NCBI GenBank assembly: GCA_963840425.1
Contig: CAWIYZ010000010.1
Coordinates: 62,001 to 126,000 of the forward strand
Direction of reading: 5' to 3'
Length of the DNA stretch: 64,000 nt
Origin: CADEFX01 sp963840425
GTDB lineage: Bacteria; Pseudomonadota; Alphaproteobacteria; Rhizobiales; Hyphomicrobiaceae
Positions within the stretch are counted from its first letter, which is position 1. Each line of letters begins with the position of its first letter. Below, in pieces: positions 24,694-33,552 of this stretch. The notes beneath the pieces were generated by a model. It worked only from the letters and a program-made list of their open reading frames with translations. It was not told where the DNA came from and did not search any database. A program made the translations under genes and the position numbers.

Positions 24694-25392
24694 TCAGAAC
24701 CGCTCCACCCACGGCCGCAGCTCCACCTCCATCGACCAGGCCGAGCGCGGCTGCTTGATGACATGCAGATAGGTGGCGGCGATCGCGTCGGGATCGAGCA
24801 GGCTGTCGGGCGTCGCATCCTTTCCTTCGACACGGCCGCTCGCGACGCTGCGCACGCCACCGTCGATCACGACGTGCGCCACGTGGATGCCTTTGGGCCC
24901 GAGCTCCCGCGCCATGGACTGCGCCAGTCCGCGCAGGGCGAACTTGCCCATGGCGAAGGGCGCCGACTGCGCATAACCCTTCACGCTGGCGGAGGCGCCC
25001 GTGAACAAGATCACCCCGGCGCCGCGCAGGATCATGCGCCGCGCCGCTTCTTGCCCGACCAGGAACCCTCCGAACGCACTGACCATCAGCGTCTTCTCGA
25101 CATCCGACGGAGTGAGATCGATCAGCGGCCCGCGCGTTCGGAAGCTCGCATTGTAGAGCACGACATCGAGGGGGCCGTTCGCCCTCTCGGCTGCGTCGAA
25201 CAGTGCGGTCACGGCCTCGGCGCGCGTGGCGTCGGCGGATACGACGTGCGCCTTGGTCTCGCGGGCGAGGTCGCCGAGCTTGTCGGTACGCCGCGCCGCC
25301 AGCGTCAGCTTGTAGCCGTCGGCGGCGAGGGCTCGCGCCGTCGATGCGCTGATGCCGGTTCCGGTGCCGACGATGAGTGCGGATTTTGCCAT
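24694..25392 (-). CDS. Atypical SDR (SDR_c10-like, Phe in place of catalytic Tyr)
   Basis: A 232-residue protein from the ATG at 25392. The cofactor loop is V-G-T-G-T-G-I-S, an incomplete TGxxxGxG, and the active site reads P-F146-A-M-G-K150, so tyrosine is replaced by phenylalanine while the lysine stays. The conserved tail M-A-R-E-L-G-P-K-G-I-H-V-A-H-V-V-I-D-G is typical of this subgroup. As I recall it, the conserved-domain description of SDR_c10 is exactly this: incomplete glycine motif and Phe for Tyr. Enzymatic activity is uncertain. Confidence 0.85.
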   Translation of the reverse strand: MAKSALIVGTGTGISASTARALAADGYKLTLAARRTDKLGDLARETKAHVVSADATRAEAVTALFDAAERANGPLDVVLYNASFRTRGPLIDLTPSDVEKTLMVSAFGGFLVGQEAARRMILRGAGVILFTGASASVKGYAQSAPFAMGKFALRGLAQSMARELGPKGIHVAHVVIDGGVRSVASGRVEGKDATPDSLLDPDAIAATYLHVIKQPRSAWSMEVELRPWVERF

Positions 25393-25474
25393 GAGGAAGC
25401 CTCGCTTGATGAGAGCCGGCGAGCCTATCGACGTACGAGGCGACAGCAAATCATGATGCCGTGAGGCGAGGCAG

Positions 25475-26503
25475 CTACTCGACCGCCGTCACTGTGAACC
25501 CAGTTTCCCGCAGCATCTCGACCAGGCCGAGCCGCCCGGGCAGATGCAGCGCGCCGACACCAATGAACAGGCCGCCCTCGCGCAGCAGCGGCAGCGCGGC
25601 GTCACGCATTCGGGCATTGCGGTCGCCCACGAGTTGCTGCTCGAAGCTTGCGAAAGCTTCCGTGCGCAATCCGGCCCGCTTCGCCAGCTCGAGCTGGAAC
25701 GGCCACATGGCGCCGAGGTCGCGCGCCAGATAGCGCTGGATCATCGTCTCCATGAGATCGGCGGACCGGTCGTGGTATTTCAAGCTGACGCGCAAGACCT
25801 GGAGCTGATCGGCCTCGGGCACGGCCGCCAGTGCGCGCATCTGGCTCTCGATCGTTTCCAGGCCGATGATGGGCTTGCCTCGCAGCTTGCCGGCCTCCGC
25901 CAGACGGGCGTCGAGCGCCGTCATACCGGCCGCCGCACGGCGCCGCTCGCAAGGCGCCATGGCCAGCGACAGCGTCACGAGCCACGGCCGGAATGCAGCC
26001 GCCATCTCGCGCGGGATGCCGGTTGCCTGCAGCGCCGAGCGGGCGATCTCCAGCTCCTCCCCGCCGAGCAGATCGTCGAGCTTGCGCCCATCGTTGAAGA
26101 TCACCAGCTCGCGCAGGCCCGCCATCGCCGCCGCCATGCCTTGCGGCGACATGTCCGCAATCTCGAGCGCGATGCGACTGGCCCCGGCAAGCGCGCTACG
26201 TACGTCGGCCGATAGCGCGTTCACACGGTCGTCGGTCAGATGCACGGTCCCGAACAGGTGCGATGGCGGCACGCCTGCCCGTTCGATGCGCCACAGGATT
26301 GCGCGCGCGTTGAGGGTAGCGTCGGCGGCTGCGCGCACGCGGGCGTGGGCCGCCGGATCGGTTGTCTGCAGCTCGGCGTACATGTCACGGCCGGTGCACG
26401 CCGGGACATTTGCGGAAGCGAACGCAGCCGAGGCGACATGCAGAACGGCTGCCAGAAAACCAGCTACAGCATGGTGCCAACGGCGGCGCCCGTTCTCGTT
26501 CAT
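25475..26503 (-). CDS. TraB/GumN family protein
   Basis: A 342-residue protein with an N-terminal signal/anchor (A-G-F-L-A-A-V-L-H-V-A-S-A-A-F-A). The paired family motifs are present: G-T-V-H-L near residue 85 and G-A-L-H-L near residue 318 in F-I-G-V-G-A-L-H-L-P-G. G-L-E-T-I-E-S-Q lies between them at about 205. TraB/GumN/PrgY proteins are proposed metalloproteases related to the Tiki fold; the bacterial role is largely unknown. It ends 82 bases from the SDR gene on the same strand. Confidence 0.85.
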   Translation of the reverse strand: MNENGRRRWHHAVAGFLAAVLHVASAAFASANVPACTGRDMYAELQTTDPAAHARVRAAADATLNARAILWRIERAGVPPSHLFGTVHLTDDRVNALSADVRSALAGASRIALEIADMSPQGMAAAMAGLRELVIFNDGRKLDDLLGGEELEIARSALQATGIPREMAAAFRPWLVTLSLAMAPCERRRAAAGMTALDARLAEAGKLRGKPIIGLETIESQMRALAAVPEADQLQVLRVSLKYHDRSADLMETMIQRYLARDLGAMWPFQLELAKRAGLRTEAFASFEQQLVGDRNARMRDAALPLLREGGLFIGVGALHLPGRLGLVEMLRETGFTVTAVE

Positions 26504-26558
26504 GAAGATGACCTATGTGGACTTCGCATCCAGCCCGCGCGACGCCCGCCAGCAATGC

Positions 26559-27534
26559 TCAAGCGCCCGAGCTGCGGGGATGCGCGGCATCATACACCTT
26601 GAGCAGGCGCTCGCGATCGACCTCGGTGTAGACCTGGGTCGTGGACAGGCTGGCATGACCCAGCAGCTCCTGGATCTGGCGCAAGTCCGCCCCCCTGGCC
26701 AGCAGATGCGTGGCGAACGAGTGCCGCAGCGCATGCGGCGTTGCCGTCTCGGGCAGACCGAGGTCGGTGCGCAACCGTTCCATGAGAAGCTGGATGATGC
26801 GCGGCGATAGCGGCCCGCCTTTGGCGCCCAGGAACAGCGGCCGGCGCGGCTCCGAAGGATAAGGGCACAGCCGCAGATAGCGCGCGATGGCTTCCTGCGT
26901 GATCGGCAGCACCGGCACCAGCCGCTCCTTGGCGCCCTTGCCCATGACGCGCAGCACGTCGTTGTCGCCGAGCGGCGCATCCTTGACCTTGAGACTCAGC
27001 GCCTCGGCGATGCGCAGGCCGGAGCCGTAAAGCAGCAGCAGCACCGCGAGATCGCGCGCCGCGATCCAGTCGAACACCGCCTCCATGCCGTCGCCCACCA
27101 CGGCTGCAGCTTTTTCCACCGTTAGCGGCTTGGGGATGCCGTGCGGCACCTTCGGCAGCGTCAGGCTCTAGCACCGACCGGTTCTTCAAAGTCTCTTCAG
27201 CCTCGAGCCAGCGGAAGAACTGGCGCAGCGCCGACATGGTGCGCGCCAGCGACCGGCTCTCCAGGCCCGCTTTGCGGCGCGAGGCCATGAAGGCGCGAAA
27301 ACCCTTGGCTCGAAGTTGTCCGAGATCACCGAGGCACGGCGCATGCCCGAGATGCTGTCGGAGCCAACTCAGAAACTGGCGCAGATCGCGCGCATAGGCC
27401 TCGAGCGTCGCATCGGAATGACCGCGCGTATGACGCAGGTGATCGAGCCAGCCGGTGACGGCCGCTCCAAGATCATCGGAGAGCGCCAACCCACCGGTAT
27501 CGCTCAGCACATCATCGAGACTTATCCCCGGCAT
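26559..27534 (-). pseudogene. xerC: Tyrosine recombinase XerC, with one frameshift
   Basis: XerC with XerD resolves chromosome dimers at dif. The ATG at 27534 has GGAGA upstream. The N-terminal SAM-like core-binding domain is intact (W-L-D-H-L-R-H-T-R-G-H-S, Y-A-R-D-L-R-Q-F). The frame breaks at about 27163-27175, and one base removed gives L-T-L-P-K-V-P-H-G-I-P-K-P-L. The catalytic domain then has the full set: R in G-S-G-L-R-I-A-E, K in G-K-G-A-K-E-R, H-x-x-R in H-A-L-R-H-S-F, H in L-G-H-A-S-L and Y in Q-V-Y-T. Position next to fsa and priA matches Hyphomicrobiales xerC. The core gene is probably intact in the cell. Confidence 0.88.
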
Positions 27535-27582
27535 CTTGTCTCCGGCTGCGATCCAATAGGCTCAACCATGAGCAGCCGCCGG

Positions 27583-27608
27583 TTAAGCAGCGGTTAACGC
27601 CGGTTAAC
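27583..27608. promoter_or_regulatory. Putative CtrA-binding site upstream of xerC
   Basis: TTAA (27583-27586), seven bases, then TTAAC (27594-27598): an exact match to the alphaproteobacterial CtrA consensus TTAA-N7-TTAA(C). A further TTAAC follows at 27604-27608. It lies 49 bases upstream of the xerC start and upstream of the MmgE/PrpD gene on the other strand. Binding is inferred only from the motif. Confidence 0.45.
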
Positions 27609-27640
27609 GGCCAACCAACGGGGTGTTAACGTAGCGCAAC

Positions 27641-29056
27641 TTGCGTAGTGCGGCACCTTTGGAGGACCTTCCCATCAAAGCCACTACAACTCCTCCCGGT
27701 CCGACCGAAACCCTCGCTCACTTCGCCTCTGGCCTTTCGTTCTCCGACCTGCCGGCGCCCGTCGTCGCCCAGGCCTGCGATGTCATACTCGATGCCGTCG
27801 GCTGCGCCATCGGTGCATGGGATGCCGATCCGGACAAGGGCCGCATTGTCGTCGGCCTCGCGCAGACATTCGCCTCTGCCCCGGTCGCGACCATCTGGGG
27901 CAGCGGCGGCGCGCGCACGGATGCGGCGCTTGCAGCCCTCGCCAACGGTACGCTCGTCAACGCTGCCGATTTCGACGACACGCACAAGCGCGCGCTGTTG
28001 CACACCGGCTCTGTCGTCGTGCCGGCCGTGCTCGCGCTCGCCGAGGAACGCAAGCTCGCCGGTCGCGAGGTCATCGCGGCCGTCGTTGCCGGCTACGAGA
28101 CCGCCGTGCGCGTCGGCATGGCCGTGATGCCGACGCACTATCGCTTCTGGCATTCCACCGCCACCAACGGCACGTTCGGCGCTGCCGCGGGAGCGGCGCG
28201 CGCCCTTGGCCTCGATGCAGAGGCGACGCGCATGGCGCTCGGCTTCGCCGGCACCCAAGCCGCAGGCCTCAATACCTTCTTCACGTCAGGCGACTTCACC
28301 AAGAGCCTGCATCCAGGCAAGGCCGCCTTCAACGGCATCCTCTCCGCCCGTCTGGCCGCGCTCGACGCCACCAGCCCGCCCACCATGCTCGAGCACGAGA
28401 AGGGCTACATCAACGCCTTCTCGCTGGAGCCGAACGCCGAGGCCCTGACTCGCGGGCTCGGCAGCGACTGGGAAATTCTGCAGAACGGATTCAAGTTTTT
28501 CCCGTCGATCCTCGCCAGTCATGGTGCCATACAGGCCACGCTGGCTGCGGTCGGAGACAACGACATCAAGGCCGGCGACATCGCCAGCCTCACGCTCGAG
28601 ACCTATTCAACGGTGAAGTCACACTTCTCGAGCAAGGATGTCTCGACCCAGATGGGCGCCCGAGTCAGCGTGCCCTACTGCATGGCTATCGCCGCCATCG
28701 ACCGCGCCGTCGGCCAGCGCCAGTTCGCAGCCGACCGCATCGATGATCCCGCAGTGCGGACATTGCTCGCCAACACAGAGGTCGTGGCCGACGCTGAGCT
28801 GACCAAGCTCTATCCGGCCAAGTTCCCCGCTCGCGTCACCATTACGCTCAAAAACGGCCGTCGCGTGCAGGCCTATCGCGACTTCCCGAAAGGCGACCCG
28901 CAAGACCCGCTCACCCCCGCCGAGATCGAAGGCAAATTTCTCGATAACGTCTCCGCCCGCCACCAAGGCAGGGACGGCAAGGAGATCGTGCGCCTGATTC
29001 GCGTTTTGCCGTCGCTCGACGACCTGACGCCGCTGTTCGCTCTGCTCGGTCGTTGA
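27641..29056 (+). CDS. MmgE/PrpD family protein
   Basis: Up to 471 residues, 2-methylcitrate dehydratase-like fold. Family landmarks: D-A-V-G-C-A-I-G-A-W near 50, F-D-D-T-H near 110, the catalytic-region H-Y-R-F-W-H-S-T-A-T-N-G-T-F-G-A-A-A-G-A-A, and S-L-H-P-G-K-A-A-F-N-G near 225. The start is unclear. TTG at 27641 has no ribosome site, whereas a strong GGAGG (27661-27665) is followed eight bases later by ATC (27674) where an ATG would be expected. The protein probably begins with the I-K-A-T-T-T stretch. Substrate unknown. Confidence 0.85.
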   Translation: MRSAAPLEDLPIKATTTPPGPTETLAHFASGLSFSDLPAPVVAQACDVILDAVGCAIGAWDADPDKGRIVVGLAQTFASAPVATIWGSGGARTDAALAALANGTLVNAADFDDTHKRALLHTGSVVVPAVLALAEERKLAGREVIAAVVAGYETAVRVGMAVMPTHYRFWHSTATNGTFGAAAGAARALGLDAEATRMALGFAGTQAAGLNTFFTSGDFTKSLHPGKAAFNGILSARLAALDATSPPTMLEHEKGYINAFSLEPNAEALTRGLGSDWEILQNGFKFFPSILASHGAIQATLAAVGDNDIKAGDIASLTLETYSTVKSHFSSKDVSTQMGARVSVPYCMAIAAIDRAVGQRQFAADRIDDPAVRTLLANTEVVADAELTKLYPAKFPARVTITLKNGRRVQAYRDFPKGDPQDPLTPAEIEGKFLDNVSARHQGRDGKEIVRLIRVLPSLDDLTPLFALLGR

Positions 29057-29065
29057 TCCGGGAGA

Positions 29066-29722
29066 TCAGGTGATCTTCTGTCCGGTCTTCTTCCAGTCGG
29101 CCAGGAAAGCCTCGAGCCCCTTGTCGGTCAGAGGATGCTTGACCAGCGCCTTCAGCACGGCGGGCGGGACCGTGCCGATGTCGGCGCCGATCAACGCGGC
29201 CTGCTTGACGTGGTTCACCGTGCGCAACGAGGCGGCCAGGATCTCTGTGCCGGTGTCCTCGTAATTGTCGTAGATCACCCGGATCTCGCGCAGCAGGTCC
29301 ATGCCATCCAAGCCAATGTCGTCCAGCCGGCCGACGAACGGCGAGATGAACGTGGCCCCGGCCTTGGCGGCCAGCAGCGCCTGGTTGGCCGTGAAGCACA
29401 GCGTCACATTGACCATCGTGCCTTCACCCGTCAGCGCGCGGCAGGCCTTGAGGCCGTCCCAGGTCAGCGGAACCTTGACCGCCACATTCTTAGCCACTTT
29501 GGCAAGTGTGCGGCCCTCGCGCAGCATCCCCTCATAATCGGTGGCCGCGACCTCGGCCGAGACCGGCCCCGGCACGATCTCGCAGATCTCGGCGATCAGG
29601 GGTTTGAAATCGCGCCCGGCCTTCGCCACCAGCGAGGGATTGGTGGTGACGCCGTCGAGCAACCCGAGGGCCGCAAGCTCCTTGATTTCCGCTACATCGG
29701 CGGTGTCGACGAAGAATTTCAT
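29066..29722 (-). CDS. fsa: Transaldolase / fructose-6-phosphate aldolase-like protein
   Basis: A 218-residue small transaldolase (TalC/Fsa subfamily). It starts M-K-F-F-V-D-T-A-D, has G-V-T-T-N-P-S-L at 24-31, the Schiff-base lysine in V-A-V-K-V-P-L-T near residue 84, and F-I-S-P-F-V-G-R-L-D-D-I-G near 125. The reaction is transfer of a dihydroxyacetone unit in the pentose-phosphate route or fructose-6-phosphate cleavage; sequence alone does not separate these. It lies between xerC and priA as in other Hyphomicrobiales and converges on the MmgE gene with a 9-base gap. Confidence 0.92.
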   Translation of the reverse strand: MKFFVDTADVAEIKELAALGLLDGVTTNPSLVAKAGRDFKPLIAEICEIVPGPVSAEVAATDYEGMLREGRTLAKVAKNVAVKVPLTWDGLKACRALTGEGTMVNVTLCFTANQALLAAKAGATFISPFVGRLDDIGLDGMDLLREIRVIYDNYEDTGTEILAASLRTVNHVKQAALIGADIGTVPPAVLKALVKHPLTDKGLEAFLADWKKTGQKIT

Positions 29723-29795
29723 CCGATCGTCTCCTCAGCCTTCGGCCCGCCTTGACCCAGGCCTTAAGCTCACGACTATGATTCGGGTTGTTCTA

Positions 29796-29858
29796 GAGTG
29801 CGATCGCCTCACATGGAAGCCCTGCCGCTACCGTGTGAGGCGTGAATTGCACGACAAG
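29796..29858. repeat. Intergenic hairpin related to 42911 and 58428 (R3)
   Basis: GATCGCCTCACATGGAAGC is followed by the inverted CCGTGTGAGGCGTGAATTGC; CGCCTCACA pairs with TGTGAGGCG. Similar ...CACATGGAAGC... hairpins occur at about 42911-42960 and 58428-58515. It lies in the divergent gap between fsa and priA. Similarity among copies is partial. Confidence 0.4.
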
Positions 29859-29917
29859 ACAAAAAGCGGAAGGCTTTCCGGCGGTTCCAAGCGAGCGGGA
29901 AAGCCTGTAGTCCGGCC

Positions 29918-32152
29918 ATGACAGCATTGGAAGCCCTGCTCGGTGATGACAGCGACACTCGGCCCGCGCACGCGCGGCGCGTGCCCGTGCTGATGCCTGT
30001 CGCACTCGACCAGACCTACGATTATGTCGTGCCAGCAGGCGTGAATGTGGAACCGGGCTGCTTCGTGCTCGTGCCCTTCGGCCCGCAGACGCGCATCGGT
30101 ATTGTCTGGGACCAGCCGGTAGGCGACAGCAACAAACCGGTCGATCCCAAGAAGCTCAAGCCCCTGACCGAGCGGCTGGACGTCCCGCCGCTGCCCGTTG
30201 CCTCGCTGCGCTTCGCTGAGTGGGTGGCAAAATACACGCTCGCCCCGCTCGGCATGGTGGCGCGCATGATGATGAGCGCCAGCACCGCCTTCGAGCCCGC
30301 GAAGCCGCGCTTCGGCGTGCGGCTGGTCGACAAAGCCGCCCATCCGCCGCGCATGACACCCGCACGCGAGCGCGCGCTCAAGATCGCTGACGACGGTTTG
30401 ATCCGGCCCAAAGCCGGCCTCGCCGCCGAGGCTGGCTGCACGACCGGCGTCATCGACGGACTGATCACGGCCGGCTGCCTGGTCGAGGTGGCGATCCCGG
30501 AGCGACGCTTCGCCCGGCCCAACCCCATCCATGCCGATGTCGAGTTCACGCCCGAGCAGGCGCGCGCGGTGCATGCTCTGCGTTCCGCCGTAGATGCCGG
30601 CAACTTCTCCGTCTCGCTCATCGACGGTGTCACCGGCTCGGGCAAGACCGAGGTCTATTTCGAGGCCGTCGCCCGCGCCCTCGAGAAAGGTCGGCAAGCG
30701 CTCGTCATGCTGCCCGAGATCGCGCTCACCAGTCAGTTCCTGGGCCGTTTCGAGAAGCGCTTCGGATGCGCCCCGGCGGAGTGGCATTCCGCACTCTCGG
30801 GCCCCGAGCGCGGGCGGGTGTGGCGTGCGGTCGCCACCGGCGAGTCGCGCATCGTGGTCGGTGCCCGATCCGCGCTGTTTCTGCCGTTTGCCGATCTCGG
30901 CCTCATCGTCATCGACGAGGAGCACGATCAAGGCTTCAAGCAGGATGACCGCGTGCACTATCACGCGCGCGACATGGCCGTGGTGCGCGCCAGCCTCGTC
31001 GGCTGCAGCGTGGCGCTGGCCTCTGCCACGCCCTCCATGGAAAGCCATGTCAACGCCCGCACCGGCCGCTATCGCCATCTCGTTCTGCCTGGCCGCTTTT
31101 CGGGTGTCGAATTGCCCGAAGTGACTGCCATCGACCTGCGCCGCGATCCCCCCGAGCAGGGCAAATGGCTCTCGCCGATCCTGGTCGAGGCCGTTCGCGC
31201 CACGCTGGAGAGGAGGCAGCAAGCCCTGCTGTTCCTCAATCGCCGCGGCTACGCCCCACTGACGTTGTGCCGCTCGTGCGGCCACCGCTTCGAGTGCCCG
31301 CAATGCACGGCCTGGCTGGTCGAGCATCGCTTCCGCAACCGCCTGCACTGCCACCACTGCGGCTTCTCGCTGCCCATGCCGGAGAAATGCCCCAAGTGCT
31401 CCGAGCAAGGCATGCTGGTTGCCTGCGGCCCTGGCATCGAGCGCATAGCCGAGGAGGTGCGCGAGCGCTTTCCGGAAGCCCGCTTGGCCCTCCTGTCATC
31501 CGATCTCATCCCCTCGCTTACGGACATGCGCGCCATGATCCGCCAGATCGAGGAGGGCGAGACCGATATCATCATCGGCACGCAGATCGTGGCCAAAGGC
31601 CACCACTTCCCCGATCTGGCGACCGTCGGCGTCGTGGACGGCGACCTCGGCCTCGCCCAGGGCGCCGACCCGCGCGCTGGCGAGCGCACGTTCCAGCTTC
31701 TGCATCAGGTCACGGGGCGCGCCGGCCGTATGTTCGCTCAGGGCGCCGGCTACGTGCAGACCCACATGCCGGAGCATCCGGTCATGGAGGCCATCATCTC
31801 GGGCGACCGCGAGGCCTTCCTGGAGCGCGAGATCCACATGCGCCAGGCGGCCCTGCTGCCCCCGTTCGGGCGGCTCGCCGCCCTCGTCGTGTCGGCACGG
31901 CAGAAGGAGCTTGCCGAGGTCTACGCACGTGAGGTCGCCCGCTGCGCGCCTGCAGCCTCCCGTATCGAGGTGTTGGGGCCGGCCGAGGCACCGCTCGCCG
32001 TCATTCGTGGGCGCCACCGCTGGCGCCTGCTGCTGAAAGCGCCGCGCGAAATGGACGTGCAGGCTTATCTGCGCCAGTGGCTGGGCGCCCTGCCGGAGAT
32101 CAAGGGCGACCTCCGCCTGACCGTCGATATCGACCCGTACAATTTTCTGTAG
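29918..32152 (+). CDS. priA: Primosomal protein N' (PriA helicase)
   Basis: A 744-residue 3'-5' DNA helicase that reloads the replisome at collapsed forks. The N-terminal DNA-binding domain (R-V-P-V-L-M-P-V-A-L-D-Q-T-Y-D-Y at 21-36) precedes the Walker A motif G-V-T-G-S-G-K-T at 237-244 and the Walker B D-E-E-H near 333. An eight-cysteine zinc-binding region follows at about 450-505 (C-R-S-C-G...C-P-Q-C...C-H-H-C-G...C-P-K-C). C-terminal helicase motifs include G-T-Q-I-V-A-K-G and G-R-A-G-R. Full length. Confidence 0.97.
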   Translation: MTALEALLGDDSDTRPAHARRVPVLMPVALDQTYDYVVPAGVNVEPGCFVLVPFGPQTRIGIVWDQPVGDSNKPVDPKKLKPLTERLDVPPLPVASLRFAEWVAKYTLAPLGMVARMMMSASTAFEPAKPRFGVRLVDKAAHPPRMTPARERALKIADDGLIRPKAGLAAEAGCTTGVIDGLITAGCLVEVAIPERRFARPNPIHADVEFTPEQARAVHALRSAVDAGNFSVSLIDGVTGSGKTEVYFEAVARALEKGRQALVMLPEIALTSQFLGRFEKRFGCAPAEWHSALSGPERGRVWRAVATGESRIVVGARSALFLPFADLGLIVIDEEHDQGFKQDDRVHYHARDMAVVRASLVGCSVALASATPSMESHVNARTGRYRHLVLPGRFSGVELPEVTAIDLRRDPPEQGKWLSPILVEAVRATLERRQQALLFLNRRGYAPLTLCRSCGHRFECPQCTAWLVEHRFRNRLHCHHCGFSLPMPEKCPKCSEQGMLVACGPGIERIAEEVRERFPEARLALLSSDLIPSLTDMRAMIRQIEEGETDIIIGTQIVAKGHHFPDLATVGVVDGDLGLAQGADPRAGERTFQLLHQVTGRAGRMFAQGAGYVQTHMPEHPVMEAIISGDREAFLEREIHMRQAALLPPFGRLAALVVSARQKELAEVYAREVARCAPAASRIEVLGPAEAPLAVIRGRHRWRLLLKAPREMDVQAYLRQWLGALPEIKGDLRLTVDIDPYNFL

Positions 32153-32228
32153 CGGCTCGCCGCAAACGAAATCGGCATATGCGCTGTTTGCGCATATGCC
32201 GATCAAATTGACTTACGGAGACTGCTAC

Positions 32229-32639
32229 TTAACGCAGATACGGGCAAAGCCGCTTGTCGCCCTCATAGGTGGTGTACAGACCCGTCCGCCACTCGAACGA
32301 GCGGAAATTCTGGGCGCACAACTCCCGTGCATCACCGCCGTAGCCGGACGGAGCGTAATAAGGCCCGTCATAGCTGTAGTCGTCGTAATACCGGTAGCGG
32401 GGGCGATAGATCTCGTTCGCAATGATGCCGCCGACGATCGCCGCGCCGATGCCAACGCCTACGCCTCTACGCCAGCCGCCGCGATGCCAACGCCTGACCT
32501 CGGTAACCGCGCTCCCGGCCTCCACCTTGGCCGCGGCAGCGGCTTGCGCTGCGCCTGCCGCCGGACCCGCCTGGGCTGCCCCGGAACCGAGGGCAAGCAG
32601 GGCGAGCAGTCCTATGGGCGCTAACTTCAAGACCTTCAT
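32229..32639 (-). CDS. BA14K family protein
   Basis: A 136-residue exported protein from the ATG at 32639 (AGGAG upstream). It has a signal peptide (APIGLLALLALGSGAAQA), an Ala-rich stretch, a basic W-H-R-G-G-W-R-R segment, a short glycine-rich hydrophobic helix (G-V-G-I-G-A-A-I-V-G-G-I-I-A) and a C-terminal BA14K-like end, C-A-Q-N-F-R-S-F-E-W-R-T-G-L-Y-T-T-Y-E-G-D-K-R-L-C-P-Y. BA14K proteins are small Hyphomicrobiales surface antigens with proposed lectin activity. It is divergent from the ATP synthase operon. Confidence 0.85.
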   Translation of the reverse strand: MKVLKLAPIGLLALLALGSGAAQAGPAAGAAQAAAAAKVEAGSAVTEVRRWHRGGWRRGVGVGIGAAIVGGIIANEIYRPRYRYYDDYSYDGPYYAPSGYGGDARELCAQNFRSFEWRTGLYTTYEGDKRLCPYLR

Positions 32640-32988
32640 GGCGTCACTCCTCAATGCAGGGAAAAGGCTACCCGGGATCTGTCTGCGCCTCGGAAACGGA
32701 ACCCCGCCGGCCAATCCGTCGCGCATCCGTGTTGCGCCCCGATTTGCGTATCGACCGAAACGCCCCATGCCCGCGTAGAGTTGCGCTGCTGCAGGTTGGC
32801 CGATGCGGCATTGCATCCTTGCCGCACCCGTTGAAGGCCCGCTCCGAGCGTGCTAGACGAACCGCGGCCTCGCAAAGATGGCGCTGGTGGGCTGCCGGCG
32901 CATGTCATGTGGCGGCTACCTCCTGATCAGGCGGGATTTCAGCCGAGCTGGGTGGTCCCGGAAACACCCGAGGGGCAGAGCGTTTCAC
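32640..32988. other. Divergent intergenic region between BA14K gene and atpH
   Basis: 349 bases that must contain the promoters for both the BA14K gene and the ATP synthase operon. Open frames crossing it look like out-of-frame extensions. No clear -35/-10 pair, riboswitch or repeat was recognised; there is a probable ribosome site AGGGGCAGAG at about 32971-32980 ahead of the atpH GTG. Confidence 0.5.
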
Positions 32989-33552
32989 GTGGCGACCGAT
33001 GATCCGATGATGGCAAGCGTGGCGGGCCGCTATGCGTTTGCCCTGTTTGAGCTGGCCAGCGAGCAGCGCCAGCTCCGGGAGGTCGAGCAGGACCTCGTAA
33101 ATCTCCAAAACATGCTGGACGGCAGCGAGGACCTGCGCCGGCTGGTGCGCAGTCCAGTCTTCACCGCCGAGGACCAGAGCCGTGCCATTGCGGCTGTTGC
33201 CGAGAGGGCGTCGCTCGGTGCGCTGACCGTCAATTTCCTGAAGCTTATCGCTAGGAACCGGCGGCTGTTCGCCCTCAGCGATATGATCAAGAGCTTCCGC
33301 GCGCTGGCCGCCCGCTTGCGCGGCGAGGTCTCGGCCGACGTCACCTCCGCCCATCCGCTCGGCGACGCACAGCTTCAGGCCTTGAAAGACGCGCTCAGAA
33401 CCTCCGCCGGCGGCAAGGAGGTCCAGATCAACACTCGGGTCGACGCCAACCTGCTGGGCGGCCTCATCGTCAAGATGGGCAGCCGCATGATCGACAGCTC
33501 GCTGCGCACCCGGCTGAACAATCTCAAGATCGCCATGAAAGGGACCGGCTGA
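32989..33552 (+). CDS. atpH: ATP synthase F1 delta subunit
   Basis: About 187 residues of the OSCP/delta family, linking F1 to the peripheral stalk. I start at the GTG at 32989 (V-A-T-D-D-P-M-M-A-S-V-A-G-R-Y-A-F-A-L-F-E), because alphaproteobacterial homologs begin with a short acidic lead followed by GRYAxALFE. The longer in-frame extension upstream lacks family similarity. The delta signature is L-G-G-L-I-V-K-M-G-S-R-M-I-D-S-S near the end. Its TGA overlaps the atpA ATG (TGATG). Confidence 0.93.
   Translation: MATDDPMMASVAGRYAFALFELASEQRQLREVEQDLVNLQNMLDGSEDLRRLVRSPVFTAEDQSRAIAAVAERASLGALTVNFLKLIARNRRLFALSDMIKSFRALAARLRGEVSADVTSAHPLGDAQLQALKDALRTSAGGKEVQINTRVDANLLGGLIVKMGSRMIDSSLRTRLNNLKIAMKGTG

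Noticed and set aside
29828..31408. 526-codon open frame antisense to priA
   Set aside because: High-GC shadow frame; no family pattern, and priA on the other strand has all its motifs.
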